Part shown: positions 10,823 to 22,399 of the stretch, one piece after another
Layout: the number at the start of each line of letters is the position of its first letter
Numbering within the stretch: position 1 is the first letter of the stretch
NCBI RefSeq assembly: GCF_025766255.1
Contig: NW_026516664.1
Location: 930,001 to 994,000, forward strand
DNA from: Zychaea mexicana
Lineage: Eukaryota; Mucoromycota; Mucoromycetes; Mucorales; Lichtheimiaceae
Direction: 5' to 3'
DNA length: 64,000 bases
Notes under the pieces: generated by a model
What the model saw: only the letters and a program-made list of their open reading frames with translations
Told to the model about the DNA's origin: nothing
Database searches by the model: none
Made by a program: the position numbers and the translations under genes

Positions 10823-12817
10823 ATGCCTGACACCGCAATGTAACTCTCCATAGGCTCCAGTAAGCTTATTGAAACAACAGCAACTGCTATCGACGATATT
10901 AAGGAGCTGCTACTTTAAACACTGGATCGACGCGCGTACGCTTTGGGCTTGGTAGGAAATACGATGCAGCTGTCTATGACGCCGAAGAAATGATCTCCCT
11001 TCTTGCCCCGACTTCATTTGAGGGCTACTATCGCCTTGGCTGTCTCTTTGTGTGTTAAGGGAAGCAACACAAAGCTATCGACGCATTCAATTCCGGTATA
11101 TAGAAGATCTCACTAGCAATGAAAGCTTAGACAACTACACATGACAACAAAGGTTCTTTGACTTCATCATCGGCAAAAAAGCGGGTGGACTTTTTTTGGC
11201 AATTTTTCTGAAGAAATCGCGTACACCATCTTGTGCAATTTGCCACAGCAAGCCAAAGAAGCTGCTGCCCTATACGTATCAAAACGTGGGGAAAACGATT
11301 ACTTGCATGTTCCTTAGCCTGGAAGACGCTGACGGTTGCTGATTACATCATATATAAACAAGCACATGCCGCAAATTGCTCCATATATTCGAGACCTGTC
11401 TCTAACAGCAACGAGCGAGTGTATCTGTCTACCACATCTACCATGTACCGTAGGAGGACGCTATTAAAGGCTTGAGTCGTTCCGAAGGGGAAAGTATGTA
11501 AACAGCCCATATCACACGAGTTGATATGGAGGAGAGATAGTAATTGAACTGCTCAATGTATGCATCAATTTATTCAAACTGGTGTGTACTATAACACATC
11601 CTCTCACGGTGATTACATTAACTTCTTCTGTGACAGTAAGGATGGCTTTAGCAGGTGCTACATCCGGCAACAGCAGCGGCTTCAAACCACGCACTTCTAG
11701 ATCTAGTAATGAACTCACTAGCAATCAACCGTGAATACAGTACATCAGCCCCATATTGTTACAGGGCCCTCACTTACGAAGAGTGGTATTATATAACGTG
11801 GTAGAAGATGCTATTTTTGAGGAGATCTAATTACTGCACAAATCTCCAAATAGCCGACTTTGATTAAATATTGGGTGAAGTGGTACCAGAGTTGCATCAA
11901 AACAGCGATACCAACGGACACCAGCGACCCAGTGCGCGACAATTTTATACCGGGAACAATACTCGTGGTGCGACACCTGACCCCTTAGTATCACTGTTGC
12001 GAAAGCATATGGACACGATTGAAGTTCTGTAAGCAGCTTTTCATGTCGCCAAACGAGATCCCATTATCTATTATCTCTTATAAATGGTATCAGACTACCT
12101 ATTCTGAGGAGCCTTTGCTTCATTTAAACTGGAATGGGCTGCTAGGAATATATATTTTAGGATCGATTCCTAGACGTGCTCCTCTGACGAATTTCAACTG
12201 AACAGCATGAATGCCGTTGAGCCTGTGATCGATATGATCGTGGGAAAATTCTCGCTGCTGTAGCACCTCGATATAGCCCATTGTTATCGAACCCGATTTA
12301 ATCCGGTTGTACAAGCATTATGCTGATACTGCTACTGCTGCAACAATAACAATAACAACATCGGATGGACAAATAGCCACAGATCAAAGACAATGTCGGC
12401 GAGAAAATAGGTCTTCTAAAGTGCATCTTACTAGAGGAATGTCCAAGTGTCACTGATCGCGTGCTCTCCATCATTGACGACATATCAATACTGACAACTG
12501 TTACCCTATACGGTCCCGCTTCAAGCAGTGTCATCAGATGGGATCAAGCACCTTGTCAAAAAAAACCTCAAAGAGTTTTCGATTGCCTCTTTGCAAGTAG
12601 TTACAGACACTTAATTGGTGCCTTTGACAGTCGCGCACCTACGCCGTATCTTAAAATCGCCTGGTTACGAAATTTGGGGTCTGTGACGGATTATGCTGTC
12701 ATTATCGCGATTAACAATCTAGCTGCATCAATAAATTTTCTCACATTGGTCCAATGTCTATCTGTTACTCGGGTCGCTTTGGAGTATGCAAAACGAAGAT
12801 ATACCATTGTTTCTTGA
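10823..12817 (+). pseudogene. Decayed TPR/F-box/LRR copy
   Basis: Third tandem member, broken by stops and frameshifts. Recognisable in order: a start-like ATG at 10823 followed within a few codons by TAA; a TPR segment at about 10915-11090 nearly matching gene A at nucleotide level (stop TAA at about 11056); an F-box piece at about 11230-11340 (QAKEAAALYVS, AWKTLTVAD); a shortened central part; LRR pieces at about 11760-12500; and an intact C-terminal piece at 12461-12817 (SVTDYAVIIAINNLAASI, EYAKRRYTIVS). No single or double correction restores a frame, so it is not a sequencing slip. The 5' part resembles gene A more and the 3' end gene B, as if mosaic. Confidence 0.85.
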
Positions 12818-15800
12818 CAGCAATGGAATTTTACATTGCATAACCTTCTTTTTGTGGAAAAATAAAAACGCCATTTCTACACCATATTTTTTTATGTATA
12901 TACTTGCAATCAACGTATTAAGGTGTTACACAATTCAGCTTTATTGTATAACAAACGGGCGACAAAAAAAGATTCTAGCAACAAGTTCCACTCAATGAAC
13001 CTCATGAGACGGCGTAATCAGCCCTTGCCAGATTTATATTTCTACGCTTATTATACGTTTATCGCGAATATTTTTTCGGCTTATGTAGCAAGCTTAACAA
13101 AGCATTGTACGCCATGAAACATCATATGGGTGAGCACAATAGAGCCTGTTCAAGGGAAGATCGGGTAAGTCATATGACAAGACCCAGTAACGGGTGTGGA
13201 GACGATGGTACTAATTCCGTTGCATATAAAAAAGAGAGATATACCTTGAACATTTATTTTAATTCTTTCTTTGTTGCCTTCTTTCCCATTATATACTGTA
13301 TCTCGAACAAGTAACATTTTCGTTGTCACCAAAAATGCCGCCAATCGACCCAAACTCTGGGACGCAACTTACTCGAGATGGAAAATGTGCATATTGTAAA
13401 AAGTGTATGTCTTGTACTATAGGTTTTTGTTGATTATATATGTAGAGCTATTTTATTTTCAACCAATAAGAAGTGGTGTTGCATGTTGTTTATATGTTTT
13501 CTCTGGTGCTAATCTTTTACATATACCGGAACGTAGACTAACATTTTACTGTCTTAAATATAGATGGACATGCGAAGAAAATATGTGTATGTATTACATT
13601 CTGTTAGTGATTCTCTTTCCTACACCAGAAATGTTATTATGATTTTTGAACATGACTCAGCTTACTAACAACGTTCTTTTTATTTTACTAAACGACTGTT
13701 GCATAGCCTCTGTAAATATTTTAAAACAGTTACTACTTGGAGAACTTTCGTTTGTTCTTCTACTTTGATGTTAGCTAACTCGTATATGTTCTACTTTGTT
13801 TACCTGATCAATTAGTCTACGTTGAAACGTCATCATCCAAGGCGCGGTATCTGATGTGAGAAGCCCGCTATGACCGAACCGAGAACTTAAACTTTCAACG
13901 AGTAGTTTCATAAATCAAGAATACAGAATTAATAAACGTAACCACGCACCAGATACCTAGTATACAATACATCATTGTATATGATAGAAATCCTGCAGTG
14001 TCGTTTTTTATCTCCTCAGATACCTGATATGTAGCAAAAGTATACATCATGCTATGACGACTCATGCGTTAAAAAGATTTAATAGCTCATAAACTCAATT
14101 CAGCCACTTAAGTAGCTAGAGATATTGTAGCTAAGTTTTTCACAAACGAATCAGAGACAATCGGAAAGCGAGCTAATATCATGTAGCTGCAGTTCGCGGT
14201 TGAGGTACCGAAAAAGCTGGCACACTTGTAAGATCTTTTGGTGCGATCGATGGTTTCAACCACACGCTACGGACATACTCATGCGATTAGAGTGGTTTTA
14301 ATATCACGGGTTATTGATTGTATTATCATATGTTATCATGCTTCTCAACATTGAATGTTCCCAGCGTTGAATCTTACGGTTCACATCATGACCGTCGCTA
14401 CGTCGTAGTCGTGAAGGCAACATCGTATTGGATGGGTTGCTTCCTCAGGTGCTGCTCGTTGTAGAGATATTCTCCCACACCAATACAACCAGCAGTTCTC
14501 CATTTCATCCAAAGAACAAAAGTAATAGCGATACGGTTGATGAGCGACAATCAAATGAAAGTTCCTCTTCTAGTTTCGGTTCTATTACCCGTGAACTCAT
14601 CAAGGTCCCCTTCGCTGATATTCTAGAGTAATGATAGTAATGGAGTACATCCTGTCATGTACTTGAAAAAATTCAGAGGCAATATAGTTGATTTAGCTTT
14701 TCTCCTCAGAGTTTGCCCATCTACGAGTTAGATGACACAAGAAGAACGACAGTAATTTTAAAAAAAAGGATCTGTTGCACGTGCAAAAGCAAATAGAGGA
14801 AACAAATTGTCGAGTAGTGACACATTAGAAAGGCAATGAGCTAGAATCAGTTGATGTATACACCTCCATAAGATAGGAAACACCTCTCTCCTATTTTGTA
14901 TGGCCAACTGTCAAAGGAAAAGGAATAGGTGGTATGCACGGTAACGGCAGCATATAGCAACAATACTTATCTATCTGTGTTACGCACAGTTAATGTGTGT
15001 GGCGTTCATATAATAGCAGCAGCTGCCCAGTAATCGTCATCTGTTGCACCGAGATTAGCTGTATAGCGCGGAAAGAACACAAAAGGAGGTGGGGAACATA
15101 CCCCGGATTATAAGCGGCTAGGGCTTTCCAAACACAGCCGTTAATGGAAACCACTTTTCACCGAGTTTTGCCACCGTGTCAAAAAAAAAAAAAAAAAAAG
15201 AAAGAGTCGGACACAATGAGTGGACGGTGAGCGGCGGCATGACAGACGGCCAACTGGGGAATAGTTACAAATTTTTGTGCTGCCAACATTGAAGTGTATG
15301 AAAAGCACCTGCATTTTTTGTGATAGTCACTCATGACTCGGATGGTGGCTATACGGTATATATCTTCGCTATTGGCATCTTCGTTGGTATGATTATACAT
15401 TGGTGCAATCTCTGAGGAGAAAGACGAGGTCCAGCACTGACTCTCATAACTTTTTTTTTTCGCTATCCACGAAAAATTTACACGGTTTTTGGCTCGGTGC
15501 AATCAGTTTATGGAATGGCGTTGGGTGGATGTTTCCAACTGAACGAAAATGAGAGAAAAGAAAGCTGTCGCGGGAACGGAGAGTAGCAAATATGTTTAGA
15601 GAGACGATGGGCAAGTACGGGCAAACTGATGATGATGGCGGCGGCAGAGGCAAGATGAAAGGGATCTGTCAAAAAGAGGCGCCGGAGTAGTTGTGAGACA
15701 TGCAAGCAGATAAAAAATTCTGTTGGGTTGGGCTGGGAAGTATATCAGAACAGGACGCTTGATCACAGAAAATATAGTGCAGATCACACATACACACAGG

Positions 15801-16152
15801 GGCTTTCTCTATAATTCTCTCCCATTACCACCACGGGTATGACTACGCACCCACCAGCCCCTTTGTTTTAAGAACGATATCCCCTCCGTTGGGGGAGGAG
15901 TGGAGGGACAGAGAGGGTTGGTCTCCTGGATAGACCATGATAGAGGCCAGAATCAGCGTTCTGATTGGATACGGCGTGTGAAAAAAAAAGCAACGCCCCA
16001 CTCCGTTTCAACACAGCACAAGAAGAAAACAGTCGGTTTTGCCACCGTGTAAAAGGGCCGTGATTTTTCTTTTTGTTTTTCCCTTCTCTTCCTTCCCACT
16101 TTACTCGCCACTCTTTGTTTCAACAACAAAAAACCGATTATCAGAAAGGATC
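12818..16152. other. Long region without a recognised gene
   Basis: AT-rich, with short frames only. A 67-codon plus frame at 14428-14631 is Ser/Asn-rich and unrecognised. A run of 19 A lies at 15181-15199. The 15-mer GTTTTGCCACCGTGT occurs at 15165-15179 and again at 16036-16050 just before the serine dehydratase. The last 300 bases are pyrimidine-rich and probably hold its promoter and leader. Confidence 0.4.
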
Positions 16153-18181
16153 ATGTTGGCATTTACCAGATCAAACGTCGTAGCATCCATGGCTCGCAGA
16201 GCAGCAGCAGCAGCAGCAGCAAAGCCATTGCCTCGTCTGCCACCACCCAGCCATCGGCGGATTATTCTCCATTCACGGCCACTTGTTCGTCTCTATTCTA
16301 CCTCGACAAGCGAAGCCGCACAGCCACAGGAGGACGCCATGATGGCAGATCAGCCAGAACAGGACCACCACGCCGTCGTATCCACATTTGATTTGTTCTC
16401 GATCGGCGTCGGACCCTCTTCCTCGCACACCGTCGGCCCTATGCGTGCTGCAAAAATCTTCATCAATGATCTCAAGGCACACAAGGTGTTGGAGCGAGTG
16501 CGCACGTTGCGAGTCGGTAGGTTCTCTCTCCCTTTCTCTCAGTCAAGTCTACAGGAAATCATGCAAGAAATTTACAGTGTTAAAAATAGATCTTTTTGGT
16601 TCATTGGCGTTGACAGGCGATGGTCACGGTACGCCCGATGCTATTCTGATGGGCATTGAGGGCGAGGCACCTGACGAGGTCGATACTCTCACGATCCCAT
16701 CTCGCATCAATGATATCAAGACAAACAAGTCCATTTGCTTGGACGGCACGCACCGGATCAGCTACGACTACGACAAGCACATGGTATTCAACTACTTCAA
16801 AACATTGCCACAGCATCCCAACGGCTTGCGCTTCTGTGCATACGACGACAACTCCAACCTGGTTGCCACCAACGAATACTTTAGCATTGGCGGTGGCTTC
16901 GTCGTCAATGAGGATACCCAGCTGGATCACGGTGAAAACGTATACTACAAGGAGGAGTCCAAGGAAAAGAAGGAGGTCGTTGCGGATGAACGTCGTCAGC
17001 AGGACGTCGCTGTCGTCAGTTTACCCTTTTCCAATGCGGAGGAGCTGCTCAAGGTCTGCAAGCGTGAAAACATGACCATTGCACAGGTCGTCTATGAAAA
17101 CGAGTTGCGATGGCATACGCATGATGAAATCAAAAACAAGTTGTTGCGCATTTGGGATACCATGGATGAGAGTATCCGGAACGGTGTGATGGCATCCTCT
17201 GAAGGTAACACAAAGAGGTGATTGAAGGAGGAAAGAGTATCAATTTAACACGGATGGCTCTTGATAGCTTGTTTGCCTGGTTCACTCAAGATCCGTCGAC
17301 GTGCACCTGCCCTTTACCAGAAACTTCTCAAGGGTCTATACCCCAGTATACCAAGCAAGGGAGGATACAGCAGGTCCCAGATTACTGCCGAGCCTGCCTC
17401 TGCTGCTGACAGCGTTTCATCATCTTCTTCGAGTGCTCCTGACATCGCCAAGTGTGATGGCCGAAGCGCATTGACTGTTTTGCCCAAGCGCCAACGCAAG
17501 CGCTTCTTCTTGCCAGGTAAGGACAGCTTGAAAAAAGGACGGTCGAGGAGGATAGAAGGATGGAACGATGATTGACATGGAATGTATCTTATAGCTTTGG
17601 ATTACCTTTCGGTCTATGCTATTGCTGTAAACGAAGAGAACGCATGCGGTGGTCGTGTGGTTACTGCCCCTACCAATGGTGCTGCAGGAACTATCCCATC
17701 CGTGCTCAAGTACTACATTGAATTCATCTCCGAGAACCCCGAAAAGGACGTCATGGAGTTCCTGTTGACCACCTCGGCCATTGGTATGCTTTACAAGCGT
17801 GGTGCCAGTATCTCGGCTGCCGAGGTGGGCTGTCAGGGCGAGGTCGGTGTTGCATGTTCCATGGCTGCAGCTGGCTTCACCGCCGTCATGGGTGGTTCGA
17901 TCGAGCAAGTCGAAAACGCTGCTGAAATCGGCATGGAGCACAACCTTGGTCTGACGTGCGATCCAATTGCTGGTCTGGTCCAGGTTCCTTGCATCGAACG
18001 CAACGCACTGGCTGCGGTAAAGGCGATTGCAGCTGCTCAGTTGGCGCTGAACGGTGAAGGTGAACATAGAGTGTCGTTGGATCAAGTGATTGAAACGATG
18101 CGTCAGACTGGTCTTGACATGATGTCCAAATACAAGGAAACCAGCCAGGGTGGTCTTGCCGTCAATGTGCCTGTCTGCTAA
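16153..18181 (+). CDS. L-serine dehydratase, Fe-S (SdaA-like), mitochondrial-type
   Basis: Deaminates L-serine to pyruvate and ammonia using a [4Fe-4S] cluster rather than PLP. 608 residues; exons 16153-16516, 16578-17204, 17268-17516 and 17595-18181, all junctions phase-consistent. Single-chain type: the beta domain starts with [20 protein letters not shown] and [15 protein letters not shown]; the alpha domain has [40 protein letters not shown] and [20 protein letters not shown], which include the cluster cysteines. About 75 N-terminal residues are Arg/Ala/Ser-rich and lack acids ([20 protein letters not shown]), a likely mitochondrial presequence. Between ALYQKLLKG and the NEENA block sits an extra Ser-rich then basic stretch (PKRQRKRFF), absent from the bacterial enzyme as I know it. 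Convergent with the gene at 18631. Confidence 0.9.
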
Positions 18182-18630
18182 ATAATTCTATTTACTTCTC
18201 TTTTGCCTGTATACATTTTTTTTCTCGTTCTCCAGTACGCTACTACATTCCCCTTGCTTTACCTTCACATTTTGCATTCGTCGTTCTTTTTTTCTGTCCA
18301 TATTTCTACTCTTCTGTTTCCTATACACATATACAATACCTTTACTATAAAAGTTGTAACGTTGCCGAGCGAATCGCCAGCAATTATGATAATCCCCACG
18401 AAAAATTTCTTTTGTGCTTGGAATGGACTATCGAGTATAGCACTCTAAATATCACTTGTTTTGGAGCTAATGATATGATCGCCAACATGTTAATTCAAAG
18501 TTCCAACAGAACATTTCTTCTGTTATGAGCGTAAAATTTAATCAAAAGAACGTGATAAAATGCGAAAAACAATGTTTGATATGTACAATACGTACATGCG
18601 TGGAAATATGTACGCCATTCATGCGTGATG
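18182..18630. other. Convergent intergenic region
   Basis: T-rich 3' flank shared by the serine dehydratase and the minus-strand membrane-protein gene. No coding frame supported. Confidence 0.5.
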
Positions 18631-19881
18631 TTAGTGGTGGGGAGAACTGTGGTGCTTATTTAGATCATCTTCATCTTCATCCTCGTCGTCTTCTCCTTCT
18701 TCTTCATCGCGTACAGACGGCGCAGCGATCACAAGGATGACATTGATGGCAAAGATCCAAACTGAAAACATGGTTTGCGCCTTCATAGGGGTATTGTAGT
18801 TCTCGCTCTTTGGCCACCACCACAGAAAATACAAGATGATGATTTGTAACAGGAGCATGATCGGATATGTCAGCCAGTTGAGGATGTCGTGAAAAGGATA
18901 CACAAACTGCAGGAATATCATCTGGTTTGTCAGCTTGATCACCCTCTTTTCCAATTTGAATTTCCGTATATCGTGTTGGTACTGCTCGAGTAAATGCGGT
19001 GTCACTATCGCCTTCTTGCCATTACCACGGTCAGTGGATGTTGCTGCCAATAGTCGTAGCAATGTGCCTTGGTGATAAATCTTGTGCGGCATCTTTTTTT
19101 GGTTGTTGTAGTCGCCACCATTACCACCACTTCGACTACGATTATTGCTACTATGGCTACTACTACTACCACTACTACTAATCCCGACGATCATGGTCAT
19201 CTTTTTCTTTTTAACGAGTCTATGGATGACCTTGCGGTGGACATAGGACGGAACGATCCGGTACCAGATAATGGTTTGCAGGATGCTGAAAGAGCACCAG
19301 ACAGCCAACACGATCAACAGCTTGCCGACAATGGACTGGTCGTAGTCGTCGTAAGTGGGCGTTGCAGTGTTGCTGTAAAGTCCACCGAACGAGGAGATGC
19401 AGGCGGGAATGAATCCGACAGCGCATAGAACCATGGGCATGGATGCAATGTTCCGCATACGATCCTTTGCATCTTTGACCATCTTGCTCTCTTGTGCTTT
19501 GAGTTCCAAGACCAGTTTCGCGTATTCCTTGAGCGCCGGTGGGATGACAACGTACACAGAATTGTTGTGGTTCGTTAACATGGCTGCGTTGTCGGCAACA
19601 ACAACAGCAGCAGCAGCAGAATCGTGCATATACGGCTTATTGCTCTTATCTTCGAACAAGGTTGCTGTCGGCGTATCATTATAATTACTACTGCTCTTGC
19701 TGCCATTATCTCTTTTTCCATTGCTGCCGTTGTTCGTCGTTGACCAAGTGTTGTCAGACATATGGAGTGCAGCCTGGTAATCTCTTTTCATGACTCGTAA
19801 TTTTCTCCATTGCCGCCACGAGTCTCTGGACATGATCCAGATTTGTGAAACGCCCAGTACACTGAGAATAACGCGAATCAT
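18631..19881 (-). CDS. Multi-pass membrane protein, unrecognised
   Basis: 416 residues, apparently intronless. I do not recognise the family. Hydrophobic segments lie at about residues 1-17, 146-168, 186-209, 320-355 (long enough for one or two passes) and 370-390. Between them are a Lys-rich cytosol-like stretch (RLVKKKKM near 221-228), Ser/Asn/Gly-rich linkers and an amphipathic basic helix (YAKLVLELKAQESKMVKDAK, about 120-139). The tail is very acidic (EEEGEDDEDEDEDD) followed by His/Ser. A short hydrophobic N-terminus followed by a basic stretch suggests an N-terminal anchor. Composition is consistent with an ER or organelle membrane protein. The ATG at 19881 is the first in the frame. 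Confidence 0.65.
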   Translation of the reverse strand: MIRVILSVLGVSQIWIMSRDSWRQWRKLRVMKRDYQAALHMSDNTWSTTNNGSNGKRDNGSKSSSNYNDTPTATLFEDKSNKPYMHDSAAAAVVVADNAAMLTNHNNSVYVVIPPALKEYAKLVLELKAQESKMVKDAKDRMRNIASMPMVLCAVGFIPACISSFGGLYSNTATPTYDDYDQSIVGKLLIVLAVWCSFSILQTIIWYRIVPSYVHRKVIHRLVKKKKMTMIVGISSSGSSSSHSSNNRSRSGGNGGDYNNQKKMPHKIYHQGTLLRLLAATSTDRGNGKKAIVTPHLLEQYQHDIRKFKLEKRVIKLTNQMIFLQFVYPFHDILNWLTYPIMLLLQIIILYFLWWWPKSENYNTPMKAQTMFSVWIFAINVILVIAAPSVRDEEEGEDDEDEDEDDLNKHHSSPHH

Positions 19882-21425
19882 GTTATGCTCGAAAGGGAAG
19901 CATAGGCTCTATTTGAGAGCAAGGTCAAGATAACGCGTAATAATGTAGAAGAGAAAAAAGGAAGGAAGGAGTCAAGAGCATAGCAGCAAACGGATTATAT
20001 ATGCGCTGCTTCTCCTGTCTCTCTTATTTTGACAGTTCTCATACATCACCCCCTTGCTTGTGGTACCTTCTCGACTTCCGTAAATCTTATTTCTGCATAT
20101 GCATGGTTTCTCTTTTGGCTTTTCGTGTAGAAGCGAACAGAAAAAGAATATATGCGTTCCTCTGCTAATGACTATCGGCCCAAGATCAAAAATGCCATTA
20201 TAGTACCAGGAACCAAACAGCTTGACTGTATATGGAGTTGATACTGCACTTTTGCATCACATCGCGGTCCTAATCCATTGCTTGGCAATCATGATTCTGA
20301 TGACAGGGTTACACAAACTTACCACAGTATGTACGCCTACTGATTGTTCCGTCAACGACGAGCAGGCATTATTGTTACAAGATTATACTGTAGTTGTTTC
20401 CATACTTACGTGGCGATTTCAAAAAATCTGTAGTGTCTTTATGATACAGGTACTTTAATATGTCATGCCTCAAACTGAAAACTTCTTTGTCTTGTTTACC
20501 ATCTTTGCTTCTTTGTCAGACAACAGCTATACTTAGTTGTCGGATGTCTCACCCTAAAGTGTTTCATTTCTTGCACTCTTATTCTCTACTGTACAAGCCT
20601 TCCTATTATCCTGGCTTGCACGTCACCTTGTGTTAGACAAGTGTCTATTTGCTTCTCTAACTTCTAATTACATTATTCTCGCCAAAGTTTGCTCATACCA
20701 TACTCAGATGTTAGTACAATTGATGGCCGAGCTCTTATTAAGGTTATCCTCTTCTGTCGTCTTCTACGAGCTCAACCAGGTTTGATAGATAGGAGCTATT
20801 TTAATCACATACAACAACTATGTAGTAGTAAGTACATAAATGAGCAATGCATTATAGTTAGAGGATTCCAGCTGGCTACTATATGTTGATTTTGATTTAT
20901 TTTAAGGGTGGACAAAGAAAAAAGAAACTATAACGTTAAGAATTTATGGCGTATAAACTGTATCTTTGATTTACTTTCTTTCGAGTACATACGAAGAGTA
21001 TGACATACATTTTTATGAGCCACAATGAAGAGTAAGGAACATAGTTACTTAGTATTGAGTAATCGGCTGGAAAAAGTAATTTGTATACCAATAACATAAC
21101 TTTAGTAGCTCTGCGTTATTAATTCCTTTCCTCCAACAGCAGTCATCCGTCAATTTGCCATATTCGAAAAGCCTCATGGTCTACTTAGACGGTTCCAAAT
21201 TATGATAAGCGAACTCTAAGCTAATAGATCGCAAAGAAAAAAATAATTGACAACGTTAGATAGTCATGTCTGTGCAACAGCACTGCTAGTAGCATGTAAT
21301 TTCTCACAATCCGCTTTTCTTGCCTTTATTTCTTCCTCTTTCCCAAACCTTCACTTACAAGCTCGAGATGGAAAGGAGCAGAAAAGATGTGCAGTAATCA
21401 CAACAGAAAAAGTTGACCCAGTTCA
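19882..21425. other. Intergenic, no gene seen
   Basis: Contains the upstream region of the minus-strand membrane-protein gene and AT-rich DNA with short unsupported frames. Confidence 0.45.
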
Positions 21426-22399
21426 ATGCGCGGCGCACACAAACTCGCCCAAACCATTTTTTCGTACATCAAGGGCAAAAGTGACTGTTTGAGAGTATTG
21501 AGGATGTCAAAACTTTGGATGAAGCGTGTATCTGATTTTTATGATAAGCAAGAAATGTGGCACACTGTTCGCTCGAACGGCGTCAAGCATGATTCGGACA
21601 AGACAGTGATTTTGCATCGCTGTCTAGGCGCTCATGTCCGTGAACTGGTCATTCGTCAGTTTTACCTCCAGCGCAACCTTTTGGATATGCTATCTACTTT
21701 GTATAGCCGCAACTGTACATATTTACTCCATCTAGGTAAGATTTTAGACAGTAGAATGTGGAAGAGACGGTTGCCCGTATTTTTTGCTTTGAAGAGAAAA
21801 CAACCGCTCAAGCAGAACAGGGAGGAGCTGGGTTGTTGACTCAAATCACAAAAGTTTGACGTATCATTATTATTGATTATTCTTTCTTATACAAACAAGG
21901 ATTTTAATCGTGTTGATCGGTCGACGATTCAGTCCAGTTCGCTAAACACTTGGAGTTACTGTCCAAATATATCACTGACATGAAATTCAATCGACAAAAG
22001 GGAAAATTGTTTATACAACCTATTGTGGCATCGTGCCCGAGGTTCAAGTTCATCAGTTGTCGCTTTGAACCCAACCCAACAGCAATGGTTACCACATCAG
22101 TTCTTTCTATCGAGCAAAGACAACAACGACAACGTTTGCTGGTGACGAGCAGCGGTAGCCAACCTCAGAACAACAACAACAGAACTTTCATTCTCGCCAA
22201 GTTCATGTTATTAGCAGAGCATTTGTCCCAGAAGTCCCCGCATAAATTTTTTTCATTTCATCTGCCACGGGAGACAATGGGCAACAGGTCAGAACTAACT
22301 GCAGCGGCTCAGACTTGGCATCCGTCATCAATCAAAGCCATCACCTGCAAGAAGACTTCTTGAATACCGTCGGCGATATTATCGCATCCGTCGTAATCT
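21426..22399 (+). pseudogene. F-box/LRR relic
   Basis: Plus-strand frames here carry eroded parts of the TPR/F-box/LRR family: an F-box-like piece (SKLWMKRVSDFYDKQEMW), then LGAHVRELVIRQFYLQRNL, which matches the position of IAPHIRQLSLS in gene A, then after an intron-like GTAAG...AAACAAG stretch an LRR piece (KLFIQPIVASCPRFKFI) that matches YIRPKLRQCPHLRRLV in A. No clean frame links them, and downstream (to about 22650) only scattered leucine-rich bits remain. It could be a diverged gene with unusual splicing, but a pseudogene is simpler. Confidence 0.45.

Noticed and set aside
15181..15199. Poly(A) run as the tail of a retroposed copy flanked by the 15-bp repeats
   Set aside because: The run is on the wrong side of the left repeat for either orientation of a retroposon, and no recognisable retroposed sequence lies next to it.
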